NCBI GenBank assembly: GCA_023390905.1
Contig: JAEWBY010000037.1
Coordinates: 1-64,000 of the forward strand
Direction: 5' to 3'
Source: Pseudomonadota bacterium
GTDB taxonomy: Bacteria; Pseudomonadota; Gammaproteobacteria; Xanthomonadales; Xanthomonadaceae
Length of the DNA stretch: 64,000 bases
Of the stretch, positions 27,085-34,784 are shown piece after piece. How positions within the stretch are numbered: the stretch's first letter is position 1; the number at the start of each line of letters is the position of its first letter. Position numbers and translations under genes: made by a program. Below the pieces are notes generated by a model. That model was not told where the DNA came from. It made no database searches and worked only from the letters and a program-made list of their open reading frames with translations.

Positions 27085-28131
27085 GTGCCTTCCGCACCTG
27101 CTTCGATCTGCCTGCTGCGTCTTTCCGCCCTGGGTGACGTCACCCACGTGGTCCCCCTGGTGCGCACCCTGCAGCGGCACTGGCCGTCCACGCGGCTGCA
27201 CTGGGTCATCGACAAGGCCGGATTCAAGCTGCTGGAAGGGCTGGAGGGCGTCAGCTTCCACGTCTATGACAAGCGCAGCGGGCTGGCCGGCATGCGCGCG
27301 CTGCGTCGGGAATTTCCCGCCGGGGGCTTCGAGGTGCTGTTGCAGATGCAGGTGGCGCTGCGCGCGAACGTGCTGTCGGCCTTCATCCCCGCACGCCGCC
27401 GCGTGGGCTATGACCGCGCGCGCTCCAAGGATCTGCATGGCCTGTTCATCAACGAACGCATCGCCGATCGCCCGGGCATCCATGTGCTCGACGCCATCGG
27501 CAGTTTCTGCGAGCCGCTCGGGCTGGTGCAGGACGCGGTGATCTGGAACCTGCCCTATTCCGCGCAGGATCGCCAATGGGCGCAGGCGCAGTGGCCGCAG
27601 GACGGAATCCCCGTGCTGATGATCTCGCCTTGTTCGAGCCATGTCCGGCGCAACTGGTTCGCCGATCGCTACGCGGCGCTGGCCGATCACGCCGCCGCGC
27701 GCGGCTGGCGCATCGTGCTGTGCGGTGGCCGCAGCGATCTGGAGCGCAGCACGGCCGATGCCATCCTCGCGGCGATGAAGGCGCCGGCGCTGGACCTGGT
27801 GGGCAAGGACACGCTCAAGCAGTTGCCCGCGCTGCTCGAGCGCGCGGATCTGCTGGTGACGCCGGATTCGGGCCCGATGCATATCGGCAACGCGGTGGGG
27901 GCCAAGGTGCTCGGCCTGCACGCGGCCAGCAATCCGCTGCGCAGCGGGCCATATTCGAACGTGCGCTATTGCGTGGATCGGTATGACGATGCGGCGCGCA
28001 GATATCTCGGCAAGCCGGCCGCAGAGCTCAAATGGGGCACGAAAATCGAGTTCGACGACGTGATGCAGTTGATCACGGTCGAGGATGCGATCGCCGCGTT
28101 CGAACGTTACCGCGCCGATCACCCACGCTGA
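27085..28131 (+). CDS. GT9 family (heptosyltransferase-like) glycosyltransferase
   Basis: A 348-residue GT-B glycosyltransferase of family 9, the ADP-heptose:LPS heptosyltransferase family. N-terminal LLRLSALGDVTHVVPL and the C-terminal donor-site segment PDSGPMHIGNAVG followed by GLHAASNPLRSGPY are diagnostic; SPCSSHVRRNW is also conserved. The start is taken as GTG 27085 with GGAAT upstream; the frame is open further back to 26992, but that part is not conserved. It is divergent from kdkA. The true donor may not be heptose, since related xanthomonad cores are reported to lack heptose. Confidence 0.83.
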   Translation: MPSAPASICLLRLSALGDVTHVVPLVRTLQRHWPSTRLHWVIDKAGFKLLEGLEGVSFHVYDKRSGLAGMRALRREFPAGGFEVLLQMQVALRANVLSAFIPARRRVGYDRARSKDLHGLFINERIADRPGIHVLDAIGSFCEPLGLVQDAVIWNLPYSAQDRQWAQAQWPQDGIPVLMISPCSSHVRRNWFADRYAALADHAAARGWRIVLCGGRSDLERSTADAILAAMKAPALDLVGKDTLKQLPALLERADLLVTPDSGPMHIGNAVGAKVLGLHAASNPLRSGPYSNVRYCVDRYDDAARRYLGKPAAELKWGTKIEFDDVMQLITVEDAIAAFERYRADHPR

Positions 28132-28138
28132 GGTTCAC

Positions 28139-29200
28139 ATGTCGCTCGGTGCACTGCTTGGAATCGAATTACCGCTATTGCAGGCGCCGATGGCGGGCGT
28201 GCAGGACAGCGCACTGGCCGTGGCGGTGTGTCGCGCCGGCGGCCTGGGGGCGCTGCCGTGCGCGATGCTCTCGGCCGATCGCATCCGCGAAGAAGTCCAC
28301 GCGATCCGCGCGCAGACCAGTGCACCCTTCAACCTCAATTTCTTCTGCCACGCGGATCCGCCGCCTGATCCGGATCGCGATGCGGCGTGGATCGCGCGGC
28401 TCGCACCTGACTATGCGGCGTTGGGCATTCGGCCACCGGCGACACTGGATGCAGGCGCACGGCGGCCCTTCGATGAAACCGCGCTCGAACTGCTGAAGGA
28501 ATTGCGCCCGCCGGTCGTCAGCTTTCATTTCGGCCTGCCCCCGCCGCATCTGCTCGCGCCGCTGCGCCAATGGGGCTGCCGCATCCTGTCGTCGGCGACC
28601 ACGGTCGAAGAAGGCCGCTGGCTGGAACGGCATGGCGTGGACGCCGTCATCGCGCAGGGCTGGGAGGCCGGCGGGCACCGCGCGGTATTCCTGGGCAACC
28701 TGCTGGACCCGCAACCCGGAACGTTCGCGCTGGTGCCGCAACTGGTGAAGGCATTGAACGTGCCGATCATCGCGGCCGGCGGCGTCGCCGATGCGGCCAG
28801 TGTGTCCGCGGCGATCGCACTGGGCGCGCACGGCGTGCAGGTCGGCACCAGTTACCTGCTCTGCGACGAGACACGCACGAGTACGGTGCACCGCCAAGCA
28901 CTGCGCGATCCGCATGCCTCGACCGTGGTAACGAACATACTGACCGGCCGGCCCGCGCGCGGCATCGTCAATCACGCGATCCGGCAATGGGGCCCGGTGG
29001 ATCCGCAGGCGCCACCGTTTCCGCGCGCGGCTTCGGCGATGGCGGCGTTGCGCACGGCCGCCGAGGCACGCGGATCCGGGGATTATTCAGTGCTGTGGGC
29101 CGGCCAGAACCGCAGCGGCTGCCGCGCGATCCCGGCCGAACGACTGACGCGCGAACTGGCGCGCGGGCTGGGGCCTCAGGGCGTCGCGCCGGTCCTGTAA
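28139..29200 (+). CDS. Nitronate monooxygenase family flavoprotein
   Basis: A 353-residue FMN-dependent TIM-barrel enzyme of the 2-nitropropane dioxygenase / nitronate monooxygenase family. PLLQAPMAGVQD and FNLNFFCH are at the N-terminal barrel end, AQGWEAGGHRA contains the putative catalytic histidine, and IIAAGGVADA and GAHGVQVGTSYL bind the FMN phosphate. It begins 7 bp after the GT9 gene. Its last 25 bp overlap the convergent DUF6165 gene. Confidence 0.9.
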   Translation: MSLGALLGIELPLLQAPMAGVQDSALAVAVCRAGGLGALPCAMLSADRIREEVHAIRAQTSAPFNLNFFCHADPPPDPDRDAAWIARLAPDYAALGIRPPATLDAGARRPFDETALELLKELRPPVVSFHFGLPPPHLLAPLRQWGCRILSSATTVEEGRWLERHGVDAVIAQGWEAGGHRAVFLGNLLDPQPGTFALVPQLVKALNVPIIAAGGVADAASVSAAIALGAHGVQVGTSYLLCDETRTSTVHRQALRDPHASTVVTNILTGRPARGIVNHAIRQWGPVDPQAPPFPRAASAMAALRTAAEARGSGDYSVLWAGQNRSGCRAIPAERLTRELARGLGPQGVAPVL

Positions 29201-29583
29201 TCCTGGTAGGACTTTTCCTCGACATAGCTGGAGCCCAGCGCGAGGTTGATGTCCTTCTTGATGCGCGCGCGTTCGTCGTTCTCGAAGTAGACACTGCGCG
29301 CCAGGCGCACGAATTCCTCATCGAACGCCTGCGCCTTCTCCTTGACGCGGATATCGTCCTCGATCACCCAAAGTCGCTCATTGACGGCCTTCAGTTGCGC
29401 ACGCAGTTCGGCGATGTTGTGGCCGGCGGCCGGATGCGCCATCCAGGTCTTTTCGAGCGCGGCCAGTTCATTGCGCACATTGGCCAGCTTGGCCGGATCG
29501 CTCATGCGCTCGGACTTGATCTGGAGAATGGCGATCTTGTCGAGCAACTCGCCAAAGGAAACGGGGACCAGGATTTCGGACAT
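29176..29583 (-). CDS. DUF6165 family protein
   Basis: A 135-residue small acidic, helical protein that I match to DUF6165. Conserved-looking stretches are EILVPVSFGELLDKIAILQIK, split here as EILVPVSFGELLDK and IAILQIK, and FVRLARSVYFENDERARIKK. The middle has heptad-like helices (residues about 25-85), so a coiled coil is possible. Function is unknown; relatives often sit near LPS core genes. The 3' end overlaps the convergent nitronate monooxygenase by 25 bp. Confidence 0.8.
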   Translation of the reverse strand: MSEILVPVSFGELLDKIAILQIKSERMSDPAKLANVRNELAALEKTWMAHPAAGHNIAELRAQLKAVNERLWVIEDDIRVKEKAQAFDEEFVRLARSVYFENDERARIKKDINLALGSSYVEEKSYQDYRTGATP

Positions 29584-29700
29584 GTCGAACGGCCGTGCAG
29601 ACGGGAACGCACAGTCTACCGGAAGCTCCGTTCCGGGCCGTCATGGCCGCGGGCACGGCCGACGCGTAACATGCGGCCCACGTTTCCAAGGGTTATCGAA

Positions 29701-30387
29701 ATGGACCATCAGTCTCCGCGCGTCATCGTGACGGGCGCGTTCGGCGCGCTGGGCTGCGTCGTGGCCGATGCGCTCGTGCAATCGGGCGCGCGCGTGGCGT
29801 GCGTGGATCATGCGCAGCCGCCCGAACATTCGTCCGCGCTGCGTGCGATTGGAGGGGTCGATCTGGCCGACGCCGACGCCGCCACGGGCGCGATCGCCGA
29901 AGCCGTCGGAGCCCTGGGTGGGCTCGACGCGTTGATCAACATCGCCGGTGGTTTCCAATGGGAAACCGTGGGCGAAGGCAGCCTCGACACCTGGGATCGC
30001 CTGTATCGGCTCAATCTGCGCACGGCCGTGGCCGCCAGCCAGGCCGCGCTGCCGCACCTGCTTGCATCGGGCGGCGGACGCATCGTCAACATCGGCGCCA
30101 ACGCGGCCACGCGCGCGGCCACCGGCATGGGCGCGTATGCGGCCTCCAAGGCCGGCGTGGCCCGCCTGACCGAGGCCATGGCCGAGGAATTCAAGGATCG
30201 CGGCATCACCGTGAACGCGCTGCTGCCGAGCATTCTCGACACGCCCGCCAATCGCCGCGACATGCCCGACGCCGATCCCGCGCGCTGGGTGACGCCGCAA
30301 CAACTGGCCGGCGTCGTGCGGTTCCTGCTGTCCGAACCGGCGGCCGCGATCACCGGCGCATTGATTCCGGTGACCGGACGGGTCTGA
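29701..30387 (+). CDS. Short-chain dehydrogenase, missing catalytic serine
   Basis: A 228-residue Rossmann-fold oxidoreductase. The cofactor motif TGAFGALG is at residues 11-18 and the active-site YxxxK is Y146/K150 (GAYAASKAG). The serine expected 13 residues before the tyrosine is Ala133 (NIGANAATRA), and NNAG is replaced by NIAG, so catalysis may differ from classical SDRs. The start ATG 29701 gives a normal N-terminus. It stands alone between DUF6165 and a tRNA. Confidence 0.87.
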   Translation: MDHQSPRVIVTGAFGALGCVVADALVQSGARVACVDHAQPPEHSSALRAIGGVDLADADAATGAIAEAVGALGGLDALINIAGGFQWETVGEGSLDTWDRLYRLNLRTAVAASQAALPHLLASGGGRIVNIGANAATRAATGMGAYAASKAGVARLTEAMAEEFKDRGITVNALLPSILDTPANRRDMPDADPARWVTPQQLAGVVRFLLSEPAAAITGALIPVTGRV

Positions 30388-30422
30388 GCACGTCGCGGTC
30401 GTTCGCCGTGCGTTGCTGCGCG

Positions 30423-30460
30423 GGTTCGCATGCATGCAACCGCTGCGCGGTTGTCGAACC
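30423..30460 (+). other. Nested hairpin after the SDR gene
   Basis: An inner stem CAACCG/CGGTTG (loop CTGCG) sits inside an outer stem GGTTCG/CGAACC with an 8-nt bulge on one side. It starts 36 bp after the SDR stop and has no T run; it may protect the 3' end of the SDR message. Confidence 0.35.
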
Positions 30461-30492
30461 GGAGGCTTCATCAAATCCTGCCTCATCGCCAA

Positions 30493-30528
30493 ATACGCGA
30501 AAGCCCCCTTGCGGGGGCTCTTGCGTAT
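30493..30528 (-). terminator. Terminator after tRNA-Ser(CGA)
   Basis: A two-part stem: outer ATACGC/GCGTAT, a 3x3 internal loop, then AGCCCCC/GGGGGCT with loop TTGC. It begins 1 bp after the tRNA 3' end. On the minus strand only three T follow the inner stem, so termination relies on the strong stem. Confidence 0.6.
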
Positions 30529-30529
30529 C

Positions 30530-30620
30530 TGGCGGAGAGGGAGGGATTCGAACCCTCGATACGCTATTAACGTATGCCTGATTTCGAGTCAGGTACATTC
30601 AACCACTCTGCCACCTCTCC
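30530..30620 (-). tRNA. tRNA-Ser (CGA)
   Basis: 91 nt including CCA. The anticodon stem-loop CTGACTCGAAATCAG gives anticodon CGA; a long variable arm and GTTCGAATC T-loop fit serine. Stands alone on the minus strand. Confidence 0.95.
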
Positions 30621-30814
30621 GGTGGTCCCCGGCTCGGCCGGGGTCGTGAATGATACGTGTCGCGGTCGCGCACGACAAGCCGAATCCACGTTCCGGACGG
30701 TTTTGTGCGCAATCACTGAACCGTGACGGCGCGCGGCTTGCCGGATGTCCGTTTCGCCCGGATCATTCCGTATCTACGGGCAGGGGAAACTTCTGCTCCC
30801 GCAGACAGGACATC

Positions 30815-31519
30815 ATGATCGAATTCGGGCACATCACCCACGTAGGCCTCCGCCGGGAACTGAACGAGGACACCTACTATGGCGACAGCGAGCTGGGGTT
30901 GTGGCTGGTCGCCGACGGAATGGGAGGACATGCCTGCGGCGAAGTCGCCAGCGCGCTGGCGCGCGAGACCATCGTCCGCGAGATCCGCGATGGCACCCCG
31001 CTGCACCAGGCGATCCGCATCGCCGACGAGGAAATCATCCGCACTTCCCGGCGGCGCAACGATACGCTGCCGATGGGCACGACCGTCGTGGCCGCGCGCG
31101 TGCAGGGCAACCGGTTCGAAGTCGCCTGGGTCGGCGACAGCCGGGCCTATCTGTGGCGCGATGGACAGCTCGCGCAGTTGAGCCAGGATCACAGCTACGT
31201 GCAGGAACTGATTGCGCAGGGCTCGCTTACCAGCGAGCAGGCGCGCAGCCATCCGCACCGCAACGTGGTCACCCAGGCACTGGGCGTCACCGACCCCAAT
31301 CATCTGAACGTGGAAACGCTCACCGGCGAACTGCGCCCGGGCATGCAGATCCTGCTGTGCAGCGACGGCCTGACCGAAGAAGTGGACGATCGCAGCATCG
31401 CCGAGACCTTGCGGCTGGCCGAATGCAGCGCGCAGGAATGCGTCGATTGCCTGATCGCCGCCGCGCTGGATGGCGGCGGTTCGGACAACGTCACTGCGAT
31501 CCTGGTGCGCTGCCACTGA
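30815..31519 (+). CDS. PP2C-type protein serine/threonine phosphatase
   Basis: A 234-residue PPM phosphatase. Metal-binding motifs are in order: RELNEDTYY (E18-D19), VADGMGGHA (D34-G35), WVGDSRAYLW, LLCSDGLTEEVDD and GGSDNVTAIL. The domain is complete and there is no extra sensor region. Relatives such as Stp1/PrpC reverse Hanks-kinase phosphorylation or serve type VI secretion clusters, but no partner kinase gene is in view. The start ATG 30815 has AGGA in the AGACAGGACATC leader. The frame is open upstream to 30650 without conservation. Confidence 0.93.
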   Translation: MIEFGHITHVGLRRELNEDTYYGDSELGLWLVADGMGGHACGEVASALARETIVREIRDGTPLHQAIRIADEEIIRTSRRRNDTLPMGTTVVAARVQGNRFEVAWVGDSRAYLWRDGQLAQLSQDHSYVQELIAQGSLTSEQARSHPHRNVVTQALGVTDPNHLNVETLTGELRPGMQILLCSDGLTEEVDDRSIAETLRLAECSAQECVDCLIAAALDGGGSDNVTAILVRCH

Positions 31520-31537
31520 GGCAGCGCGCGCCATCGC

Positions 31538-32284
31538 TCAGACGGCGATGGCGTCGGCTTCCACCGGGGCCGGTTCGATTTCGTCCCAGATCGCGCTGCC
31601 TCCGGCCTTCTTGCGCAGTTTCTCCAGCCGCGCCGCGTGCGCCGCGAGTTCGGCCTCGCTGGGCCGCACCTGCGGGCGCGGCCCGACCGCCAACGCACTG
31701 AAATCCACCGTGACGGCGACCGTGGCCCCGGTCGCGTCGTCCACGCCGCCGAAGCCGATCTCGCTCTGGCCCGAGGTCAGCGCCAGATAGACATCGCACA
31801 GCAACTGCGCATCGAGCAACGCGCCATGCAACTGGCGGTGCGTGTTGTCGACGCCGAGCCGCTTGCACAGCGCATCGAGCGAATTGCGCTGGCCGGGAAA
31901 GCGCTGACGGGCCAGCAGCAGTGAATCCTCGACGGTCACGCGATCGGCCAGCCGGCCGTAATGTTCGCCCAGGCGCGAGAGTTCGTAATCGATGAAGCCG
32001 ACGTCGAAGGCCGCGTTGTGGATGATCAGCTCGGCGCCGTCGATGAACTGCAGGAACTCGTCGACAATCTGCGCGAACACGGGTTTGTCCGAAAGAAAAT
32101 CCAGACTCAGGCCGGTGACTTCCGCCGCTCCCTGTTCGAAGTCGCGCTGCGGATGGATGTACTGATGATAGGTGCGCCCGGTGGGCCGGCGTTCGACCAG
32201 TTCAACGCAACCGATTTCGACGATGCGGTTGCCCTTCTTCCACTCCAGGCCGGTGGTTTCGGTGTCGAGGATGATCTGCCTCAT
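31538..32284 (-). CDS. dnaQ: DNA polymerase III epsilon, proofreading exonuclease
   Basis: A 248-residue 3'-5' exonuclease of the replicative polymerase. Exo I is LDTETTGL (D7, E9), Exo II is IIHNAAFDVGFIDYEL and Exo III is QLHGALLDAQLLCDVY. The C-terminal segment (RLEKLRKKAGGSAIW) is the alpha-binding tail. Its start overlaps the stop of the GNAT gene by 4 bp. In E. coli dnaQ is divergent from rnhA; here the genes are in one line. Confidence 0.96.
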   Translation of the reverse strand: MRQIILDTETTGLEWKKGNRIVEIGCVELVERRPTGRTYHQYIHPQRDFEQGAAEVTGLSLDFLSDKPVFAQIVDEFLQFIDGAELIIHNAAFDVGFIDYELSRLGEHYGRLADRVTVEDSLLLARQRFPGQRNSLDALCKRLGVDNTHRQLHGALLDAQLLCDVYLALTSGQSEIGFGGVDDATGATVAVTVDFSALAVGPRPQVRPSEAELAAHAARLEKLRKKAGGSAIWDEIEPAPVEADAIAV

Positions 32285-32832
32285 GCGTTCGATCCCCGTG
32301 GCGGTTGCCAACCGAACAGATGCAGTTCGATGTCGTCGGCCGACAGCCTGACCGGTTCCCGGTACGCGAAGCCCATCGCACGCAGGCAACGGATGGACGC
32401 GGCATTTTCCGGATCCACGACCGCGAGCACTTCATCCAGGCCCAGCCGCGCGTGCGCATCACCGAGCACGGCCAGACCGGCCTCTGCGACATAACCCAGG
32501 CCGCGGTAGCGCGGCAGCAGCGCGTAGCCGAGATCCGGGCCGGGCAATGCGGCACGGCGCACCAGCCCGCACATGCCGAGCGACGCGCCATCGTGCTTGC
32601 GCTCAATGCGGTACAGGCCGTGGCCGTTGGCGCGATAGCTCGCGATCGGGCCTTCGCGCAGGTAATGAGCCGCCTGTTCCAGATCCCGCACACCGCGGTC
32701 GCCAATGAAACGGAGGAAGTCGGCATCGTTCAGCAGATCCAGCACCAAGCGGCGATCATCCTGCGAATCGTCGGACAACTGGCACAGGCGGAGGCGCTCG
32801 GTTTCGAGCACGGTGTTGTATTCCATGCGCAT
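32281..32832 (-). CDS. GNAT acetyltransferase (RimJ/RimL type)
   Basis: A 183-residue N-acetyltransferase of the RimJ/RimL-like branch. LETERLRLCQL at the N-terminus, LGYALLPRYRGLGYVAEAG (the acetyl-CoA loop RxxGxG/A) and ENAASIRCLRAMGF are diagnostic. Three possible starts lie close together (GTG 32835, ATG 32832, ATG 32826); 32832 is chosen because it overlaps the rnhA stop in TGATG. It is sandwiched between rnhA and dnaQ with overlaps on both sides. Substrate unknown. Confidence 0.9.
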   Translation of the reverse strand: MRMEYNTVLETERLRLCQLSDDSQDDRRLVLDLLNDADFLRFIGDRGVRDLEQAAHYLREGPIASYRANGHGLYRIERKHDGASLGMCGLVRRAALPGPDLGYALLPRYRGLGYVAEAGLAVLGDAHARLGLDEVLAVVDPENAASIRCLRAMGFAYREPVRLSADDIELHLFGWQPPRGSNA

Positions 32833-33284
32833 CACCTTACCGCGACACGGTCGCGGAAGCTAAGCGCGGCCGTGCGGGCCAGCAGGTCGACGCGCTCGTT
32901 GTCCGGATCGCCGTTGTGTCCACGCACCCAGTGCCATTCGATCCGGTGCCGGCTGGCGGCAGCGTGCAGGCGCTCCCACAGATCGCGGTTCTTCACCGGA
33001 TCACCCGCGGCTGTCTTCCAGTTGCGGCGGATCCAGTTCGGCATCCATTCGGTGATGCCCTGCCGCACATACTGCGAATCGATGTAGAGCGCGACCACGC
33101 AGGGCTCGGTGAGCGTTTCCAGCGCGACGATGGCCGCCATCAGTTCCATGCGGTTGTTGGTGGTGTCCGGTTCGCCGCCGGAAAGCTCGTGCTCCTTCTG
33201 CTGGTATCGCAGCAGCGCGGCCCAGCCGCCGGGGCCGGGATTGCCGAGGCACGAGCCGTCGGTGTGGATGCTGATGTGCTTCAT
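32832..33284 (-). CDS. rnhA: Ribonuclease HI
   Basis: A 150-residue RNase H that removes RNA from RNA-DNA hybrids. The active-site acids are all present: D9 (HTDGSC), E47 (NRMELMA), D69 (YIDSQYV) and D133 (DNERVD), with H123 in VRGHNGD. The basic helix (MPNWIRRNWKTA) for hybrid binding is there. It starts 11 bp after the methyltransferase gene on the same strand. Confidence 0.98.
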   Translation of the reverse strand: MKHISIHTDGSCLGNPGPGGWAALLRYQQKEHELSGGEPDTTNNRMELMAAIVALETLTEPCVVALYIDSQYVRQGITEWMPNWIRRNWKTAAGDPVKNRDLWERLHAAASRHRIEWHWVRGHNGDPDNERVDLLARTAALSFRDRVAVR

Positions 33285-33295
33285 GCGTGTTCTGA

Positions 33296-33961
33296 TCAGG
33301 CCGGCGCCGCGCCGGCGTTCCAGGCGCGGCGGACCGAGGTGGGGGGAATGATGGCGACCGCCCGCTTCTCGGCGTCGAGGACGCAGACGGCGCGCAGTCG
33401 GTTGGACGACAAACCCGGACCGCCGTGGGGTGAGGTCCGCCACACCGGTCCCAGGTACTGCTCCGATGCGGGCGGCAGGTGCAAACCGAGCTGGCGCAGC
33501 CGCTCCTGCCAGTGGCCGACTTCGCGCGCGCCGATGGCATGGCCGCTCCATCGAAAACGATACGGACTCAACGGATTGAGGGTGAACATCAGCAGCCGCC
33601 CGCCCGGCGCCAGCACGCGCACGGATTCCTCGATGAGGGCACCTGGGTCACCCTCGCACAGGTGTTGCACCACCACGCTGCCGAAGGATTCACTCGGCAG
33701 CGGAAGCGGCAGGCCGCAGCGGACGTCGCCGGTGAATCCGGTACCGTCGGTCCATAGCTGGAGACGCCGCGCGGCGGGGACGGAAGGCGGCTGCTCCGGA
33801 GCATCGCTGGCCAGAAGGGCCAACCACAACACCGGCTGGGCAGGCCGGCCGGTCAACCAGTGATGGGCCACCCCGCGCTCCTGCGCCAGCAGCATCCGGC
33901 CTCGCCCGCCGCCAAACCACGCCTGGGCATCGGGTTGACGGCTGAATGCGAAGGCAGGCAT
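33296..33961 (-). CDS. YafS-like SAM-dependent methyltransferase
   Basis: A 221-residue class I methyltransferase-like protein. LPLPSESFGSVVVQHL and ESVRVLAPGGRLLMFTLNPLSPYRF match motifs of the Methyltransf_11 type; the first glycine-rich SAM loop is weak. Position between gloB and rnhA matches E. coli yafS, whose function is unknown. The start at 33961 lies 49 bp from the divergent gloB start, so both promoters must be packed in that short gap. Confidence 0.82.
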   Translation of the reverse strand: MPAFAFSRQPDAQAWFGGGRGRMLLAQERGVAHHWLTGRPAQPVLWLALLASDAPEQPPSVPAARRLQLWTDGTGFTGDVRCGLPLPLPSESFGSVVVQHLCEGDPGALIEESVRVLAPGGRLLMFTLNPLSPYRFRWSGHAIGAREVGHWQERLRQLGLHLPPASEQYLGPVWRTSPHGGPGLSSNRLRAVCVLDAEKRAVAIIPPTSVRRAWNAGAAPA

Positions 33962-34010
33962 GTTCGGAATTGTAGTGGACGCCGCCGTCATCGTCCCGGT
34001 TCCGTCGCCC

Positions 34011-34784
34011 ATGCGCCTGCTTGCCCTGCCCGCCTTTGAAGACAATTACATCTGGGCTCTGGCCGACGACGACGGCGATGCGCTGATCATCGATCCGGGC
34101 GACGCGGCGCCGGTACTGGCGGCTCAGGCGCAGGGGCTGTGGCCGGCCGCCGTGCTGTTGACCCATCACCACGGGGATCATGCCGGGGGAGTACCGGCGC
34201 TGCGCGAGCGCTGGCCCACCCTGCCCGTCTACGGGCCCGAAGACGAGCGCATTCCGGGAGACATCGTGCGGGTCGGCGGGGGTGAACGCGTGTCGGTGAA
34301 GCGCTGGACGCTCGAGGTCCTCGCCGTGCCCGGCCACACGCGCAGCCACGTCGCCTACTTCGGCGGGGCCGGAGAGCCGTATCTGTTCTGCGGCGACACC
34401 CTGTTCAGCCTGGGGTGCGGGCGGATGTTCGAAGGTACGCCCCCCCAGATGCTGGCATCATTGGACCGGCTCGCCGCCCTTCCCGGGCAGACCGCCGTCT
34501 GTTGCGGCCACGAATACACGCTCGCCAACGGCGCATTCGCGCGCGTCGTCGAACCCGCCAACGCGGCGCTGCGCCGCCGAATCGAGGAAGTCCAGACCAT
34601 GCGCCAGGCCGGCCGCCCCAGTCTGCCCTCCACCCTGCAGCAGGAACGGGACACCAATCCCTTCCTGCGCGTGGACCGCCCGTCCGTGCGGGCGGCGGTC
34701 GCGCACCGCCTCGGGCGCGAGCCGAAGGATCGCGTGGAAACCTTCGCCGAACTGCGGCGCTGGAAGGACGAATTCCGCGCATGA
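34011..34784 (+). CDS. gloB: Hydroxyacylglutathione hydrolase (glyoxalase II)
   Basis: A 257-residue metallo-beta-lactamase-fold enzyme that hydrolyses S-lactoylglutathione in methylglyoxal detoxification. The THHHGDH motif (HHHGDH at 52-57) binds two metals; FCGDTLFSLGCGRMFEG and CCGHEYTLAN supply more ligands, and the C-terminal LRVDRPSVR segment binds glutathione. The start ATG 34011 (MRLLALPAFEDNYIW) matches the family; a further start at 33960 is unlikely. Its stop overlaps mltD by 4 bp. Confidence 0.96.
   Translation: MRLLALPAFEDNYIWALADDDGDALIIDPGDAAPVLAAQAQGLWPAAVLLTHHHGDHAGGVPALRERWPTLPVYGPEDERIPGDIVRVGGGERVSVKRWTLEVLAVPGHTRSHVAYFGGAGEPYLFCGDTLFSLGCGRMFEGTPPQMLASLDRLAALPGQTAVCCGHEYTLANGAFARVVEPANAALRRRIEEVQTMRQAGRPSLPSTLQQERDTNPFLRVDRPSVRAAVAHRLGREPKDRVETFAELRRWKDEFRA

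Noticed and set aside
28085..28139. Earlier start for the nitronate monooxygenase inside the GT9 gene
   Set aside because: The extra N-terminal residues are not conserved; MSLGALLGIELPLLQAPM at 28139 is the normal family start.
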